Shown piece by piece: positions 28,603 to 37,765 of a DNA stretch of 64,000 bases (position 1 is the stretch's first letter; every line of letters starts with the position of its first letter). The position numbers and the translations under genes are program-made. The notes beneath the pieces were generated by a model. It ran no database searches. It worked only from the letters and a program-made list of their open reading frames with translations, and had not been told where the DNA came from. Source of the stretch: DATLGB01 sp963740765 (GTDB lineage: Bacteria; Actinomycetota; Thermoleophilia; Solirubrobacterales; Solirubrobacteraceae); assembly GCA_963740765.1 (NCBI GenBank), contig CAVUFN010000008.1, positions 248,001 to 312,000 of the forward strand, read 5' to 3'.

Positions 28603-29772
28603 ATGTCCTCCATCCGCGTTGTCACGGCCGGCGAGTCCCACGGCCCCGGCCTGACCTGCGTGGTCGAAGGCCTGCCCGCCGGGCTCGAGCTCGACCAGGA
28701 GTCGGTCAACCTCGACATGGCGCGACGCCAGCTCGGCCACGGCCGCGGCGGGCGCATGAAGATCGAGAAGGACGCCGCCGAGGTCACGGCGGGCGTCCGC
28801 CATGGCCGCACGCTGGGCGGGCCGATCTCGCTGACCGTCGCCAACCGCGACTACGCCAACTGGGAAGAGCGGATGAACCCGTGGCCCGTCGAGGCCGACG
28901 TCCCCGAGGTGCACACCCCGCGCCCGGGGCACGCCGACCTCGCCGGGGTCATGAAGTACGGCTTCTCCGACGTGCGCAACGTGCTCGAGCGGGCGTCGGC
29001 GCGGGAGACCGCGGCGCGCGTGGCCGGCGGGGCCCTGGCGAAGGCGTTCCTGCGCGCGGTCGGCGTGGAGATCGTCTCCCACGTCATCCAGATCAACACG
29101 GTGCGCGCGCCGCTGCGCGACGACCTGACGCTGGCGGACTTCGCGGCCGTCGACGAGTCGCCCGTGCGCTGCCTGGATGCCGAGGCGGCCAAGGCGATGG
29201 TCCAGGAGATCAACGTGCTGCGCAAGCGCAACGAGTCGCTCGGCGGCGTCTTCGAGGTCCGCGCCTTCGGCGTCGTGCCCGGCCTGGGCTCGCACGTCTC
29301 GTGGGAGACGCGGCTGGACGGCAAGATCGGCGCCGCGATGCTCTCCATCCAGTCCGTCAAGGGCTGCGGGATCGGCGACGGCTTCGACCTCGCCGGGCGC
29401 CCGGGCTCGGAGGCCCACGACGAGATCTTCCACTCCGAGGAGCGGGGCTGGTACCGGGAGACGAACCGCTCCGGCGGCGTCGAGGGCGGCATGACCACCG
29501 GTGAGCCGCTCGTCGTGCGCGCCGCCGCCAAGCCGCTGCCGACCCTGACCAAGCCGCTGCGCACCGTCGACATCTCCACGCACGAGCCCGCCCAGGCCCT
29601 GCGCGAGCGCACCGACTCGGCCGTGGTCCCGGCCGCCGGCGTCGTCGGCGAGGCGATGCTCGCGATCGTCCTCGCCGGTGAGTACCGCGCCAAGTTCGGC
29701 GGCGATCACATCGACGACGTCCTCGCCGCCCTCGCCGCCTACGAGGCGCGCATCGGCTGGCGTCGGTCTTGA
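28603..29772 (+). CDS. aroC: Chorismate synthase
   Basis: 389 residues. It converts EPSP to chorismate using reduced FMN. Signatures: GESHGPGLTCVVEGLPAG at the N-terminus, RRQLGHGRGGRM (about 40-52), the RPGHADLAGVMKYG region, RASARETAARVA (about 130), and GGVEGGMTTGEP near 295. The downstream gene overlaps by 4 bases; a possible minus-10 (tagact) lies at 28588-28593, 9 bases before the ATG. Confidence 0.96.
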   Translation: MSSIRVVTAGESHGPGLTCVVEGLPAGLELDQESVNLDMARRQLGHGRGGRMKIEKDAAEVTAGVRHGRTLGGPISLTVANRDYANWEERMNPWPVEADVPEVHTPRPGHADLAGVMKYGFSDVRNVLERASARETAARVAGGALAKAFLRAVGVEIVSHVIQINTVRAPLRDDLTLADFAAVDESPVRCLDAEAAKAMVQEINVLRKRNESLGGVFEVRAFGVVPGLGSHVSWETRLDGKIGAAMLSIQSVKGCGIGDGFDLAGRPGSEAHDEIFHSEERGWYRETNRSGGVEGGMTTGEPLVVRAAAKPLPTLTKPLRTVDISTHEPAQALRERTDSAVVPAAGVVGEAMLAIVLAGEYRAKFGGDHIDDVLAALAAYEARIGWRRS

Positions 29773-31253
29773 GCCTGGTCCTGATCGGCTTCATGGGCGC
29801 CGGCAAGACGTCGGCGGCCCGGGCGGCGGCGGCCGAGCTCGGCGGGCGCCCCGCGGACACGGACCAGCTCATCGAGGAGGAGCTCGGCTCGACGATCGAG
29901 GAGTACTTCGCAGGACACGGCGAGCGGGCGTTCCGCGAGCGCGAGGAGGAGATCGTGGTCCGCGCGCTGGAGCGCGAGGACGCTCCGGTGATCTCGCTCG
30001 GGGGCGGCTCGGTCACCTCGGAGCGCGTGCAGGCGGCCCTGAGGCGCCACACCGTGGTCCTGCTCGACGTCGAGGCCGACACCGCCTGGCAGCGGACTGG
30101 AACCCGCCCGACCCGCAGGCCGCTGGCCCGCGACCGGCAGCGCTTCGACGAGCTGCACGCCGCCCGCCGGCCGCTCTACGAGCGCATCGCCGACGCGATC
30201 CTCCCCGCCGCCCGGCGCGACAGCCTGCGCCACGCGCTGTCGGCGATACAACAGCTGCCGGAGGGCGCCAAGCTGCTGTGGGCGGAGAGCGACTCCGGCC
30301 ACTATCCGGTCTACGTCGGGGAGGGCCTGCATGGGTTCCGACCGATCTCCGGGCGGGGCTTCACGATCTCCGACACGCACGTGGCCGAGCTCTACGGGCC
30401 GGCGGACCACGTCCTGCCGGCCGGCGAGGAGCACAAGACGCTGCGCACCGTTGAGGACGTCCTGCGCGCGATGGCGCAGGCGGGCATCGCCCACGGCGAC
30501 CACGTCGTGGCGGTCGGGGGTGGGGTGGTCGGCGACGTGACCGGCTTCTGCGCCGCGGTCTACCAGCGCGGGATCGGGGTCGTCCAGGTTCCGACGACGG
30601 TCGTCGCGCAGGTCGACAGCGCCTACGGCGGCAAGACCGGCGTCGACCTCCCCGAGGGCAAGAACTACGCGGGCGCCTACCACCAGCCGCTCGCGGTGGT
30701 CGCCGACCCCGCGACGCTGCAGACGCTGCCTGCGGCCGAAATGGCGGCGGGCTGGGCCGAGGTCGTGAAGACCGCCCTGATCGCGGGCGGCGCGCTGTGG
30801 AAGCGGGTGCAGGAGTCGACGGTCGTCGATCGCGATGTCGTGGTCGCCTGCGCGCGCACCAAGCTCGGTGTCGTGGCCGAGGACGAGCGTGACGCGGGCC
30901 GCCGCCAGACCCTCAACCTCGGCCACACGGTGGGGCACGCGATCGAGACGGCGACCGGCTACGCGCGCTACCGCCACGGCGAGGCCGTCGGGCTCGGGCT
31001 GCTGGCGTCGCTCACGCTGTCCAACCAGCCCGCGCTGCGCGCCGACGTCGAGGGCCTGCTGGCCGCCCGCGGCCTGCCCACGCGCCTCGATCCGGCGGTC
31101 GACCTCGACGCGGTCCGGGCGGCGGTCGCGCGCGACAAGAAGCGCCGCGACGGCGTCGTCGGCTTCGTCCTCGTCGAGGCGCCGGGCGCCCTGGCCACCG
31201 GCGTCGGCGTGCCGGACGGCGATCTGCGCGCGGCTCTGGAAGAGTTGCGCTGA
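29769..31253 (+). CDS. aroKB: Fused shikimate kinase / 3-dehydroquinate synthase
   Basis: 494 residues. Residues 1 to about 165 are shikimate kinase: Walker A GFMGAGKTS (7-15), the ADTDQLIE shikimate-binding Asp, and GGGSV (about 78). Residues from about 170 on are dehydroquinate synthase: AGEEHKTLRT, VVAVGGGVVGDVTGF (NAD site), TTVVAQVDSAYGGKTGVD, and the metal ligands in WAEVVKT and LNLGHTVGHAIE. Two steps of the shikimate pathway are on one chain. TTG start at 29769 overlaps the aroC stop by 4 bases. No internal stop or restart separates the halves. Confidence 0.95.
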   Translation: MSLVLIGFMGAGKTSAARAAAAELGGRPADTDQLIEEELGSTIEEYFAGHGERAFREREEEIVVRALEREDAPVISLGGGSVTSERVQAALRRHTVVLLDVEADTAWQRTGTRPTRRPLARDRQRFDELHAARRPLYERIADAILPAARRDSLRHALSAIQQLPEGAKLLWAESDSGHYPVYVGEGLHGFRPISGRGFTISDTHVAELYGPADHVLPAGEEHKTLRTVEDVLRAMAQAGIAHGDHVVAVGGGVVGDVTGFCAAVYQRGIGVVQVPTTVVAQVDSAYGGKTGVDLPEGKNYAGAYHQPLAVVADPATLQTLPAAEMAAGWAEVVKTALIAGGALWKRVQESTVVDRDVVVACARTKLGVVAEDERDAGRRQTLNLGHTVGHAIETATGYARYRHGEAVGLGLLASLTLSNQPALRADVEGLLAARGLPTRLDPAVDLDAVRAAVARDKKRRDGVVGFVLVEAPGALATGVGVPDGDLRAALEELR

Positions 31254-31257
31254 GCGC

Positions 31258-31707
31258 ATGCCCCGCAACCGCATCTCCATCATGCACGGCGTCAACTTCG
31301 ATGTCCTCGACCGCCGTCCCAAGCAGCTCTACGGCGACTTCGAGCTCACCGGACTGAGCGGCCTCGAGCGCCTGATCGGGACCTTCGCCCACGAGCTCGG
31401 GCTCGAGGTGCGCTTCTTCCAGTCCAACCACGAGGGCGCCTACGTCGAGGAGATCCACCGCTCGACCGACTACGCCGACGCCCTGATCCTCAATCCCGGG
31501 GCCTGGACGCACTACGCGTGGGCCATCCGCGACGCTCTCGAGATCGCCGGCCTGCCCGCGTACGAGGTCCACATCTCCGACGTGATGGCGCGCGAGGAGT
31601 TCCGCAAGGTGTCCGTGATCCGCGAGGTCTGCATCGGCTCGGTGTGGGGCAAGGGGCCCGAGGGCTACCGCGACGCCCTGGCCGCCCTCAAGGACGCACT
31701 GCCGTGA
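31258..31707 (+). CDS. aroQ: Type II 3-dehydroquinate dehydratase
   Basis: 149 residues, dodecameric type II enzyme. The conserved NLL(N/G)xR start is replaced by MHGVNFDVLDRRP, which keeps the catalytic-loop arginine but starts from HGVN rather than GPNLN; the catalytic tyrosine is in PKQLYGD. FFQSNHEGAYVEEIH (about 62-76), LNPGAWTHYAW and EVHISDVMAREEFR follow. It dehydrates dehydroquinate to dehydroshikimate for AroE. It lies 4 bases after aroKB and overlaps the next gene by 4. Confidence 0.93.
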   Translation: MPRNRISIMHGVNFDVLDRRPKQLYGDFELTGLSGLERLIGTFAHELGLEVRFFQSNHEGAYVEEIHRSTDYADALILNPGAWTHYAWAIRDALEIAGLPAYEVHISDVMAREEFRKVSVIREVCIGSVWGKGPEGYRDALAALKDALP

Positions 31708-32738
31708 GCACGCGCGCGGATCGCGTCGAGGCCCGCCTCGCCGACGTCGACGCGCTGCTGGTCACGGATCTCGTCAACCTCCGCTACCTGACCGGCTTCT
31801 CGGGGTCCAACGGCCTCGCCGTCATCGCCCCCGGGGTGCGGCGCTTCGTGACCGACTCGCGCTACATCGCGCGCGACGTGCCCGGCTGGGACAAGGAGCA
31901 GGGACCCCAGGACTTCCTGACGGCCCTGAAGGGGCTCGCGGGGCGCATCGGCTTCGAGGACCACAAGGTGCCGGTGCGGCAGTTCGAGCGGCTGAAGGGG
32001 ATCGTGGCGGGCGAGCTCGTCGCGGCCGGCGGGCTCGTCGAGACGGAGCGGGCGGTCAAGGACGCGGGTGAGCTTGCTTCGATCAGGGCCGCGGCGGAGT
32101 TGGCTGACGCGGCACTGAAGGAGGGTGTGGGTTCCGGCCTGCGGGGCAGGACGGAGCGCGCGGTTGCGCTGGCGATCGAGGACGCGATGCGGCGCGGGGG
32201 AGGGGAGCCGGCGTTCCCGACCATCGTCGCCGCGGGGGAGAACGGGGCCTCCCCGCACGCCACGCCGCGCGATGTGGTGATCGAGGCGGGTCAGCTCGTG
32301 ACCATCGACTTCGGTGCGCGCTTGGACGGCTACTGCTCCGATTGCACCAGGACCTTCGCGGTGGGCGCAGTTGGGGTCGCCCTGGCGACCCTTTATGCGC
32401 TCGTCGAGGCTGCGCAGGCGGCGGGGGTGGCCGCGACCGTCGCCGGAGCGGAGGGCGCGGCCGTCGACGCGGTCGCGCGCGACATCATCACCGCCGCCGG
32501 GCACGGGGAGGACTTCGGGCACAGCCTCGGCCACGGCGTCGGCCTGGAGGTCCACGAAGGGCCTCGCCTGGCCCGTTCGGCAACGGACACCCTGGTGGAG
32601 GGCAACGTCGTCACCGTCGAGCCGGGCGTCTACGTCCCCGGGCTGGGCGGGGTGCGGATCGAGGACCTCGTGGCGGTCACGGACGGCGCGCCCGAGGTGC
32701 TCAGCGGTGTGGACAAAGGGCTGATCACGCTCGACTGA
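31704..32738 (+). CDS. pepP: Xaa-Pro aminopeptidase (M24 family)
   Basis: 344 residues. The creatinase N-terminal domain (LLVTDLVNLRYLTGFSGSNG) leads into the pita-bread peptidase domain with all five metal ligands: the Asp of TIDFGARLDGYCSDCTRTF, the second Asp there, the His of GHSLGHGVGLEVHEGP, and the two Glu of VVTVEPGVYVPG and GVRIEDL. It removes N-terminal residues ahead of proline. In many genomes this gene directly precedes efp; here about 30 kb separate them. GTG 31704. Confidence 0.93.
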   Translation: MSTRADRVEARLADVDALLVTDLVNLRYLTGFSGSNGLAVIAPGVRRFVTDSRYIARDVPGWDKEQGPQDFLTALKGLAGRIGFEDHKVPVRQFERLKGIVAGELVAAGGLVETERAVKDAGELASIRAAAELADAALKEGVGSGLRGRTERAVALAIEDAMRRGGGEPAFPTIVAAGENGASPHATPRDVVIEAGQLVTIDFGARLDGYCSDCTRTFAVGAVGVALATLYALVEAAQAAGVAATVAGAEGAAVDAVARDIITAAGHGEDFGHSLGHGVGLEVHEGPRLARSATDTLVEGNVVTVEPGVYVPGLGGVRIEDLVAVTDGAPEVLSGVDKGLITLD

Positions 32739-32742
32739 GGTG

Positions 32743-32770
32743 TTCAAGCGGCGCCGGGCTCCGGCCGATG
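32743..32770 (+). promoter_or_regulatory. Sigma-28-like promoter for the calcium-repeat protein
   Basis: TCAA at 32744-32747, 16 bases, GCCGATG at 32764-32770, directly after the pepP stop. ATG 32782 follows 11 bases later. Confidence 0.65.
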
Positions 32771-32781
32771 TAGACCGGAGC

Positions 32782-34423
32782 ATGCACGCCATTCGACGCA
32801 CCTCAACGCTGCGCCGCGTCGCCACGATGGCGTCGCTGGCCGCCCTCCTCCTGACCCCCGGCGCCGCCGAGGCCAAGAAGAAGAAGGTCGGGGCACCCGT
32901 GATCACCTCGGTGTCGCCCCTGGAGGCCACCGTCGGGGACAAGCTCAAGCTCAAGGGCCGCAACTTCCGCAAGGGCAAGGGCAAGAACTCCGTCGGCTTC
33001 AAGCGCAAGGGCGCGGCGGTGGTGTTCATCAAGGCCGACGTCTCGACGAAGAAGACGATGTACGTCAAGCTCAGCTCGAAGCTCGAGAAGGTCCTCTACG
33101 GCGGCCAGCCCGCCGTCTTCAAGCTGCGCGTGCTGACGACCCGCTTCGGCCGGTCCTACACGTCCAAGAGGCTCTCACCGACCATCGCTCCCAAGCCGCC
33201 CGAGCCCGACGCGGCCGACCCGACCGCGACGCCGGACCCCACCGGGACCGCGACGCCGGCGCCCGGTGAGGGGACCCCCGCGCCCGCCTTCGACCCCGCC
33301 GGGCCCTACGGCGACTGCGACGGCGACAAGGTCCTCAACCAGGACGAGCAGGGCGACATCGACAACGACCTGCTCTCCGACGCGCTCGAGGAGACGATCG
33401 GGACCAGCAGCTGCCTCGCCGACAGCGACAAGGACGGCGTGATCGACTCCTACGAGTACCGGTCCGCGGTCGACCTCAACGACGACGAGTACCAGTCGCC
33501 GCAGACCGCCTTGCCCTACCCCGGCAAGCGCCCGTACCCGAACCCCCTCGACAGCGACTCCGACCGCGACTACGACGGCGATTCGCTGACGCTCGCCGAG
33601 GAGTTCTCGCTCTGGGCCCGCCTCGGCGGCCTCGCGCGCGGACGACACCTTCGCGACGTTCGCCGCCAAGCGCCTCACCTACTCGGACGGCCTGCAGTAC
33701 TCCGTCCACACGGTCGACGGCTCGGGTCACCGGATCCCGTCGCTCGCCGTGGCCGGCTACGACAAGCAGGCGTACTTCCTCAACTGGGCCGCCACGCACG
33801 GCTACAGCGCCGTCACGCCGCCGAGCCTCGGCTGGAGCACGGTGTCGACGAGCCCCGTCGACATCCGCGACACCAACCGCGACGGCTCGGTCTCGACCGG
33901 CTGCCCGGCGGGGGGGACCAGCACCCCGTCGGAGGCGGAGTACTTCGACTACGACTGCAACGGCGTCCTCTCCGACGACGAGCGCGACGAGGACGGCGAC
34001 GGCCTCACGAACTTCGACGAGACCCACGGCCGCATGACGTCCGACTACTGGTCGGCGTGCTACGCGAGCGAGGCCGCCTACAAGATCCCGTACGCCGGGA
34101 CGGACGTGGCGGACGCGGACACGGATGGCGACGGCATCCTCGACGGTGCCGACGACCAGGACCACGACGATCTCCCGAACCTCATGGAGCTCAGCCGCAT
34201 GGATGCGTCGAAGGCCCCCGGTCGACCCGACGGGCACGACGACACCGACGGCCGCCAGTGCGTGCCGCTCGAGGGCCTGGACCCGGATGCGCCGCGCCAC
34301 CCGGACGACTACGGCAAGGTGCAGCCGTTCGATCCCTGCGATCCGAACTACAACTCGCGCACCTGTGACCGCCACCCGGTCATCGGCGCCTCGGTCGACC
34401 CGAACTGGTGGTCGCTGCAGTAA
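32782..34423 (+). CDS. Secreted calcium-repeat protein, with apparent frameshift
   Basis: A signal peptide (RRVATMASLAALLLTPGAAEA) is followed by an IPT/TIG-like beta domain (PVITSVSPLEATVGDKLKLKG), a Pro/Thr linker, and thrombospondin type 3-like calcium repeats rich in DxDxDG (DCDGDKVLNQDEQ, DSDKDGVID, DSDSDRDYDGDS). The reading frame breaks near 33630-33640 in ctcgcgcgcgga: upstream coding is in the frame of 32782, while downstream coding (DDTFATFAAKRLTYSDG to the stop at 34423, with two more repeat blocks such as DADTDGDGILDG) is one base shifted. Both parts keep the same style, so this is one gene with a one-base error or recent mutation. It shares the pilus promoter type, so it may be a surface partner of the pili. 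Confidence 0.82.
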
Positions 34424-35649
34424 CCCGCCACCGGCGCGACTGGAACCTCACCGCGCTGATCGTCCTCTGCGCCAGCACCGTGCTGGCGCTGGGGACGATG
34501 CAGCCCGGCGGGGACTACTTCTTCGACGGCGGCGCGATCGACGCCCTCGTCCGCGGTGACCTCGGCGACTTCTTCGGCGAGCAGCCGCTCATGGGGCCGC
34601 TCTCGCTCCTACTGCGGGCGCCGTTCGTCTGGTCCGTCTTCGACGCGAGCCTGAGCACGGTCTACCTCGTCGGCGTCATCCCCTGCTACGCGGCGCTGCT
34701 GGTGCTGGCCCGCGTGCTGTGGGTGCAGATGGAGGACCGCCGCCGGATCGAGCGGATCGCCGTGGCGATCGTCTGCGTGGCCTCGCCGATCGCGGTGCGC
34801 GCCGTCCACTGGGGCCACCCCGAGGAGTTCCTGTGCACGGCGCTCGCGGTGGGTGCCGTCCTCGCCGCGGCCTCGGATCGTCCCGTCCTGTCCGGCCTGA
34901 TGCTCGGCGCGGCGTTCGCCACCAAGCAGTGGGCGCTGATCGCAGCGGCGCCCGCGCTCGTCGTCCTGCCGTCGCGCCACCGCGCCTTCGTGCTCACCTC
35001 CGCCGGCGTCGGCCTCGCGTTCACCCTCCCGATGTTCCTCGGCGATCCGGAGCGCTTCCTCGTCGTGCTGCGCGCGGCCGGGAGCTCCGATCCGTCCGCG
35101 GTCCTGGGGTTGCGCGACGGCAACTTCCCGGCGGGCCGGGTGTCGCCCAACTGCCTGTGGATGCCGCTCGGGACCGAGGCGTGGGTCGACGGCCGCCGCT
35201 ACCTGTTCATGAGCCCGCTGCTGGCCACGCTGACGCATCCGCTGATCCTGGTCTGCGGCCTGCCGCTGGCGTGGGCCGCGTGGCGGCGCGCGCGCGGCCC
35301 GGTGGGACGCCTCGACGCGCTGCGTCTGCTCGCGATCGCCTTTGCGCTGCGCTGCTTCCTCGATCCCAACAACTGCGACTACTACCACGTGCCGCTGCTC
35401 GCGACGCTCGCCGCCCTGGCGGCCTACGGGGGACCAGCGGAGCTGCGGGCGGCGGTGTTCGGCGCCATCGGGCTCGGCATCGCCTTCGCCCGGCCCGCCG
35501 AGACCCTCTCCGTGCTCGTCGAGCACGCGGTCCCGCAGTACCTGGCCTACATGGCGGCCCTGGTCCCGCTGCTGGTGTGGCTGTTCCACGGCCTCTTCCC
35601 GCGCCCCGCCTGGCAGCGGCTCGGTTTCCTGGCTGCTCCGGCGCCCTGA
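34408..35649 (+). CDS. Polytopic membrane protein, GT87/DUF2029-like
   Basis: 413 residues with about ten membrane segments. The early aspartate-bearing loop (GGDYFFDGGAIDALVRGDLGDF) and the HPEEFL segment (about 137) resemble integral-membrane mannosyl- or other GT-C glycosyltransferases of the GT87/DUF2029 type, which use polyprenyl-phosphate sugars. The motif evidence is weak, so the enzyme activity is a guess. The GTG start overlaps the end of the calcium-repeat gene by 16 bases, suggesting co-expression and perhaps glycosylation of that surface protein. Confidence 0.65.
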   Translation: MVAAVTRHRRDWNLTALIVLCASTVLALGTMQPGGDYFFDGGAIDALVRGDLGDFFGEQPLMGPLSLLLRAPFVWSVFDASLSTVYLVGVIPCYAALLVLARVLWVQMEDRRRIERIAVAIVCVASPIAVRAVHWGHPEEFLCTALAVGAVLAAASDRPVLSGLMLGAAFATKQWALIAAAPALVVLPSRHRAFVLTSAGVGLAFTLPMFLGDPERFLVVLRAAGSSDPSAVLGLRDGNFPAGRVSPNCLWMPLGTEAWVDGRRYLFMSPLLATLTHPLILVCGLPLAWAAWRRARGPVGRLDALRLLAIAFALRCFLDPNNCDYYHVPLLATLAALAAYGGPAELRAAVFGAIGLGIAFARPAETLSVLVEHAVPQYLAYMAALVPLLVWLFHGLFPRPAWQRLGFLAAPAP

Positions 35650-35788
35650 CCGGGTAGAGATCCGCCGGGGCGGACGTCGAGCTCTTCATCGCGCTGCTGG
35701 CCGCCGAGGTCCGCCGTGACCTCGACCTGGAGGCCAGCCGCCTGGATCGCTGGACGCGAGTGGGGCATCCACCCCAATCCACCCGACT

Positions 35789-35819
35789 TTGTCTTTCCTA
35801 CCGAAGTAGTTGCTAAGGT
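35789..35819 (+). promoter_or_regulatory. Probable promoter with palindrome, upstream of sulfate operon
   Basis: An extended minus-10 (TGCTAAGGT, 35811-35819) with a weak TTGTCT (35789-35794) upstream. The palindrome CTAC-cgaa-GTAG (35798-35809) fills the spacer and would be a natural repressor site, possibly for the Rrf2 regulator at 39517. Confidence 0.45.
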
Positions 35820-35833
35820 TCCATCCTTCCTTG

Positions 35834-35850
35834 CCCACCGTGTTGGTGGG
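35834..35850 (+). promoter_or_regulatory. Leader hairpin upstream of the sulfate-binding protein
   Basis: CCCACC (35834-35839), loop gtgtt, GGTGGG (35845-35850), 10 bases before the AAGGAG site of the gene at 35879. It may stabilise the mRNA or modulate translation. Confidence 0.4.
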
Positions 35851-35878
35851 AAACGCACGAAGGAGACCCGGAACCACC

Positions 35879-36901
35879 ATGAAGACAACACTCATCGCCC
35901 TGCTCGCGGTCGTGGCCCTCGCGGCGGTCGCCGGCTGTGGCGGCTCCTCGGATGCGTCCGGCGCCGGTGCTGTCGGCGCGGACTCGTCCAAGGGCTCGAT
36001 CAGCCTCGTCGCGTACTCCACGCCGGAGGTCGTCTACGACGAGATCATCCCGGACTTCAACCGGACCGGGCCGGGCGAGGGGATCGGCTTCAAGTCCTCC
36101 TACGGCGCCTCCGGCGACCAGAGCCGCGCCGTCGAGGCCGGCCAGCCCGCCGACTACGTGTCGTTCTCCACGGAGCCCGACATGACGCGCCTCGTCGACG
36201 CCGGCCTGGTCGACTCGACCTGGAAGGACACCCCGACCCAGGGCCGCGTCACCACCTCGCTCGTGTCCTTCGTCGTGCGCAAGGGCAACCCGAAGCACAT
36301 CAAGACGTGGGCCGACCTGGTCAAGCCGGGCGTCGAGGTCCTCACCCCGAACCCGTTCACCTCGGGCGCGGCGAAGTGGAACCTGCTCGCGGCCTACGGC
36401 GCCAACGGCGGCATCGACGATCCGGAGAAGGGCCTCGCCTACCTCAGGACGCTGCTCGACAAGAACGTCGTCGCCCAGGACAAGTCCGGTCGCGACGCGC
36501 TGCAGAACTTCACCAGCGGCACGGGTGACGTCCTGCTGTCCTACGAGTACGAGGCGACCACCGCCCAGAAGAAGGGCGAGGACGTCGACTACGTGGTCCC
36601 GGACGCCACGATCCAGATCGACATCGACTACGCGACCACCAAGGACGCCTCCCCGGCGGCCACGGACTTCTACGACTACGTGACGTCCCGGCCCGCCCAG
36701 GAGCGCTTCGCCGACTGGGGCTACCGCCCGGTCGACGAGGCGGTCCTCGCGGCCAACAAGGCCAGGTTCCCGACGCCGAGCGGCCTGTTCACCATCGCCG
36801 ACATCGGTGGCTGGGAGCAGGCGAACCCGCTGTTCGACCTCGAGGCGGGCGGCGCGATCGCCAAGCTCGAGGAGTCGACGGGCATCCCCACCGAGGACTG
36901 A
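35879..36901 (+). CDS. sbp: Sulfate ABC transporter substrate-binding lipoprotein
   Basis: 340 residues. Lipoprotein signal with lipobox AVAGC (Cys about 19). The mature part is a sulfate/thiosulfate-binding protein of the Sbp/CysP family: ISLVAYSTPEVVYDEIIPDFN, FKSSYGASGDQSRAVEAG, TRLVDAGLV, NPFTSGAAKWNLLAAYG, and the C-terminal RPVDEAVLAAN. It captures sulfate outside the membrane for CysTWA. ATG 35879 follows AAGGAG at 35860-35865; it is the first gene of a tight four-gene operon. Confidence 0.94.
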   Translation: MKTTLIALLAVVALAAVAGCGGSSDASGAGAVGADSSKGSISLVAYSTPEVVYDEIIPDFNRTGPGEGIGFKSSYGASGDQSRAVEAGQPADYVSFSTEPDMTRLVDAGLVDSTWKDTPTQGRVTTSLVSFVVRKGNPKHIKTWADLVKPGVEVLTPNPFTSGAAKWNLLAAYGANGGIDDPEKGLAYLRTLLDKNVVAQDKSGRDALQNFTSGTGDVLLSYEYEATTAQKKGEDVDYVVPDATIQIDIDYATTKDASPAATDFYDYVTSRPAQERFADWGYRPVDEAVLAANKARFPTPSGLFTIADIGGWEQANPLFDLEAGGAIAKLEESTGIPTED

Positions 36902-37765
36902 GTGGCCACCGCCGTCGCCAACCCGTTGAAGGTCCGCCGGGCGCGCGAGCGCCCGACGGGGCTTCTGCCCCTGGGGATCTCGACGCTCTGGCTCAGCCTG
37001 ATCGTCCTGATCCCGCTGGCCGCGCTGGTGTCGCGCTCCCTCGAGCGCGGCACCGGGAAGTTCTGGGACGGCGCGACGAGCGACACCGCCCTGCGCACCC
37101 TGCGCTTCACGGTCGAGGTCTCGCTCGTCGTCGCGCTCATCAATGCCGTGGCCGGCCTCGTGCTGGCGTGGGTGCTCGTGCGCGACGAGTTCCCCGGCCA
37201 GAGGGTCGTCAACGCGCTCATCGACCTGCCCTTCGCGCTGCCGACCATCGTGGCCGGGCTCACCCTGATCGCGCTCTACGGCGGCGACAACCCGCTCCAC
37301 ATCGACATCCGCGGCAAGCAGGCCGGTATCGCCCTGGCGCTGCTGTTCGTGACGCTGCCGTTCGTCGTGCGCAGCGTCCAGCCCGTGCTGATCGAGCTCG
37401 ACAGGGACATGGAGCAGGCGGCCGAGTCGCTCGGCGCCACGCCCTGGACGACCTTCCGCCGCATCATCTTCCCGAACCTCGTGCCGGCGCTGCTGTCGGG
37501 CGCCGCGCTGGCCTTCGCCCGCGCGGTCGGTGAGTTCGGGTCGCTCGTGCTGATCTCGTCCGCCAACCCGCGGCAGACCGAGGTCTCGGCCATCACGATC
37601 TTCAAGCTCAACGAGTCCGACGCGCCGATCAGCGCCGCCGCCGTGTCCGTCACGCTGCTCGCGGTCAGCCTCGTCGTGCTGCTCGGGATCCGCGGGCTCG
37701 AGCGGTGGGGCGGAGCGAAGACGGAGCCTCCACCGGTGACGAGCGATGCGAGGCCGCGGCCATGA
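36902..37765 (+). CDS. cysT: Sulfate ABC transporter permease CysT
   Basis: 287 residues, about six membrane segments. The permease EAA loop is clear: EQAAESLGATPWTTFRRIIFPNLVPALLSG (EAA plus G at normal spacing). ALIDLPFALPTIVAGL is typical of CysT (CysU). GTG 36902 directly follows the sbp stop. It pairs with CysW to form the channel. Confidence 0.94.
   Translation: MATAVANPLKVRRARERPTGLLPLGISTLWLSLIVLIPLAALVSRSLERGTGKFWDGATSDTALRTLRFTVEVSLVVALINAVAGLVLAWVLVRDEFPGQRVVNALIDLPFALPTIVAGLTLIALYGGDNPLHIDIRGKQAGIALALLFVTLPFVVRSVQPVLIELDRDMEQAAESLGATPWTTFRRIIFPNLVPALLSGAALAFARAVGEFGSLVLISSANPRQTEVSAITIFKLNESDAPISAAAVSVTLLAVSLVVLLGIRGLERWGGAKTEPPPVTSDARPRP

Noticed and set aside
35656..35819. An open stretch reading ADVELFIALLAAEVRRDLDLEASRLDRW before the sulfate operon
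   Set aside because: It has coding-like composition but no start codon after an in-frame stop, and it runs into the promoter. It may be the end of a lost gene, but I cannot support it.
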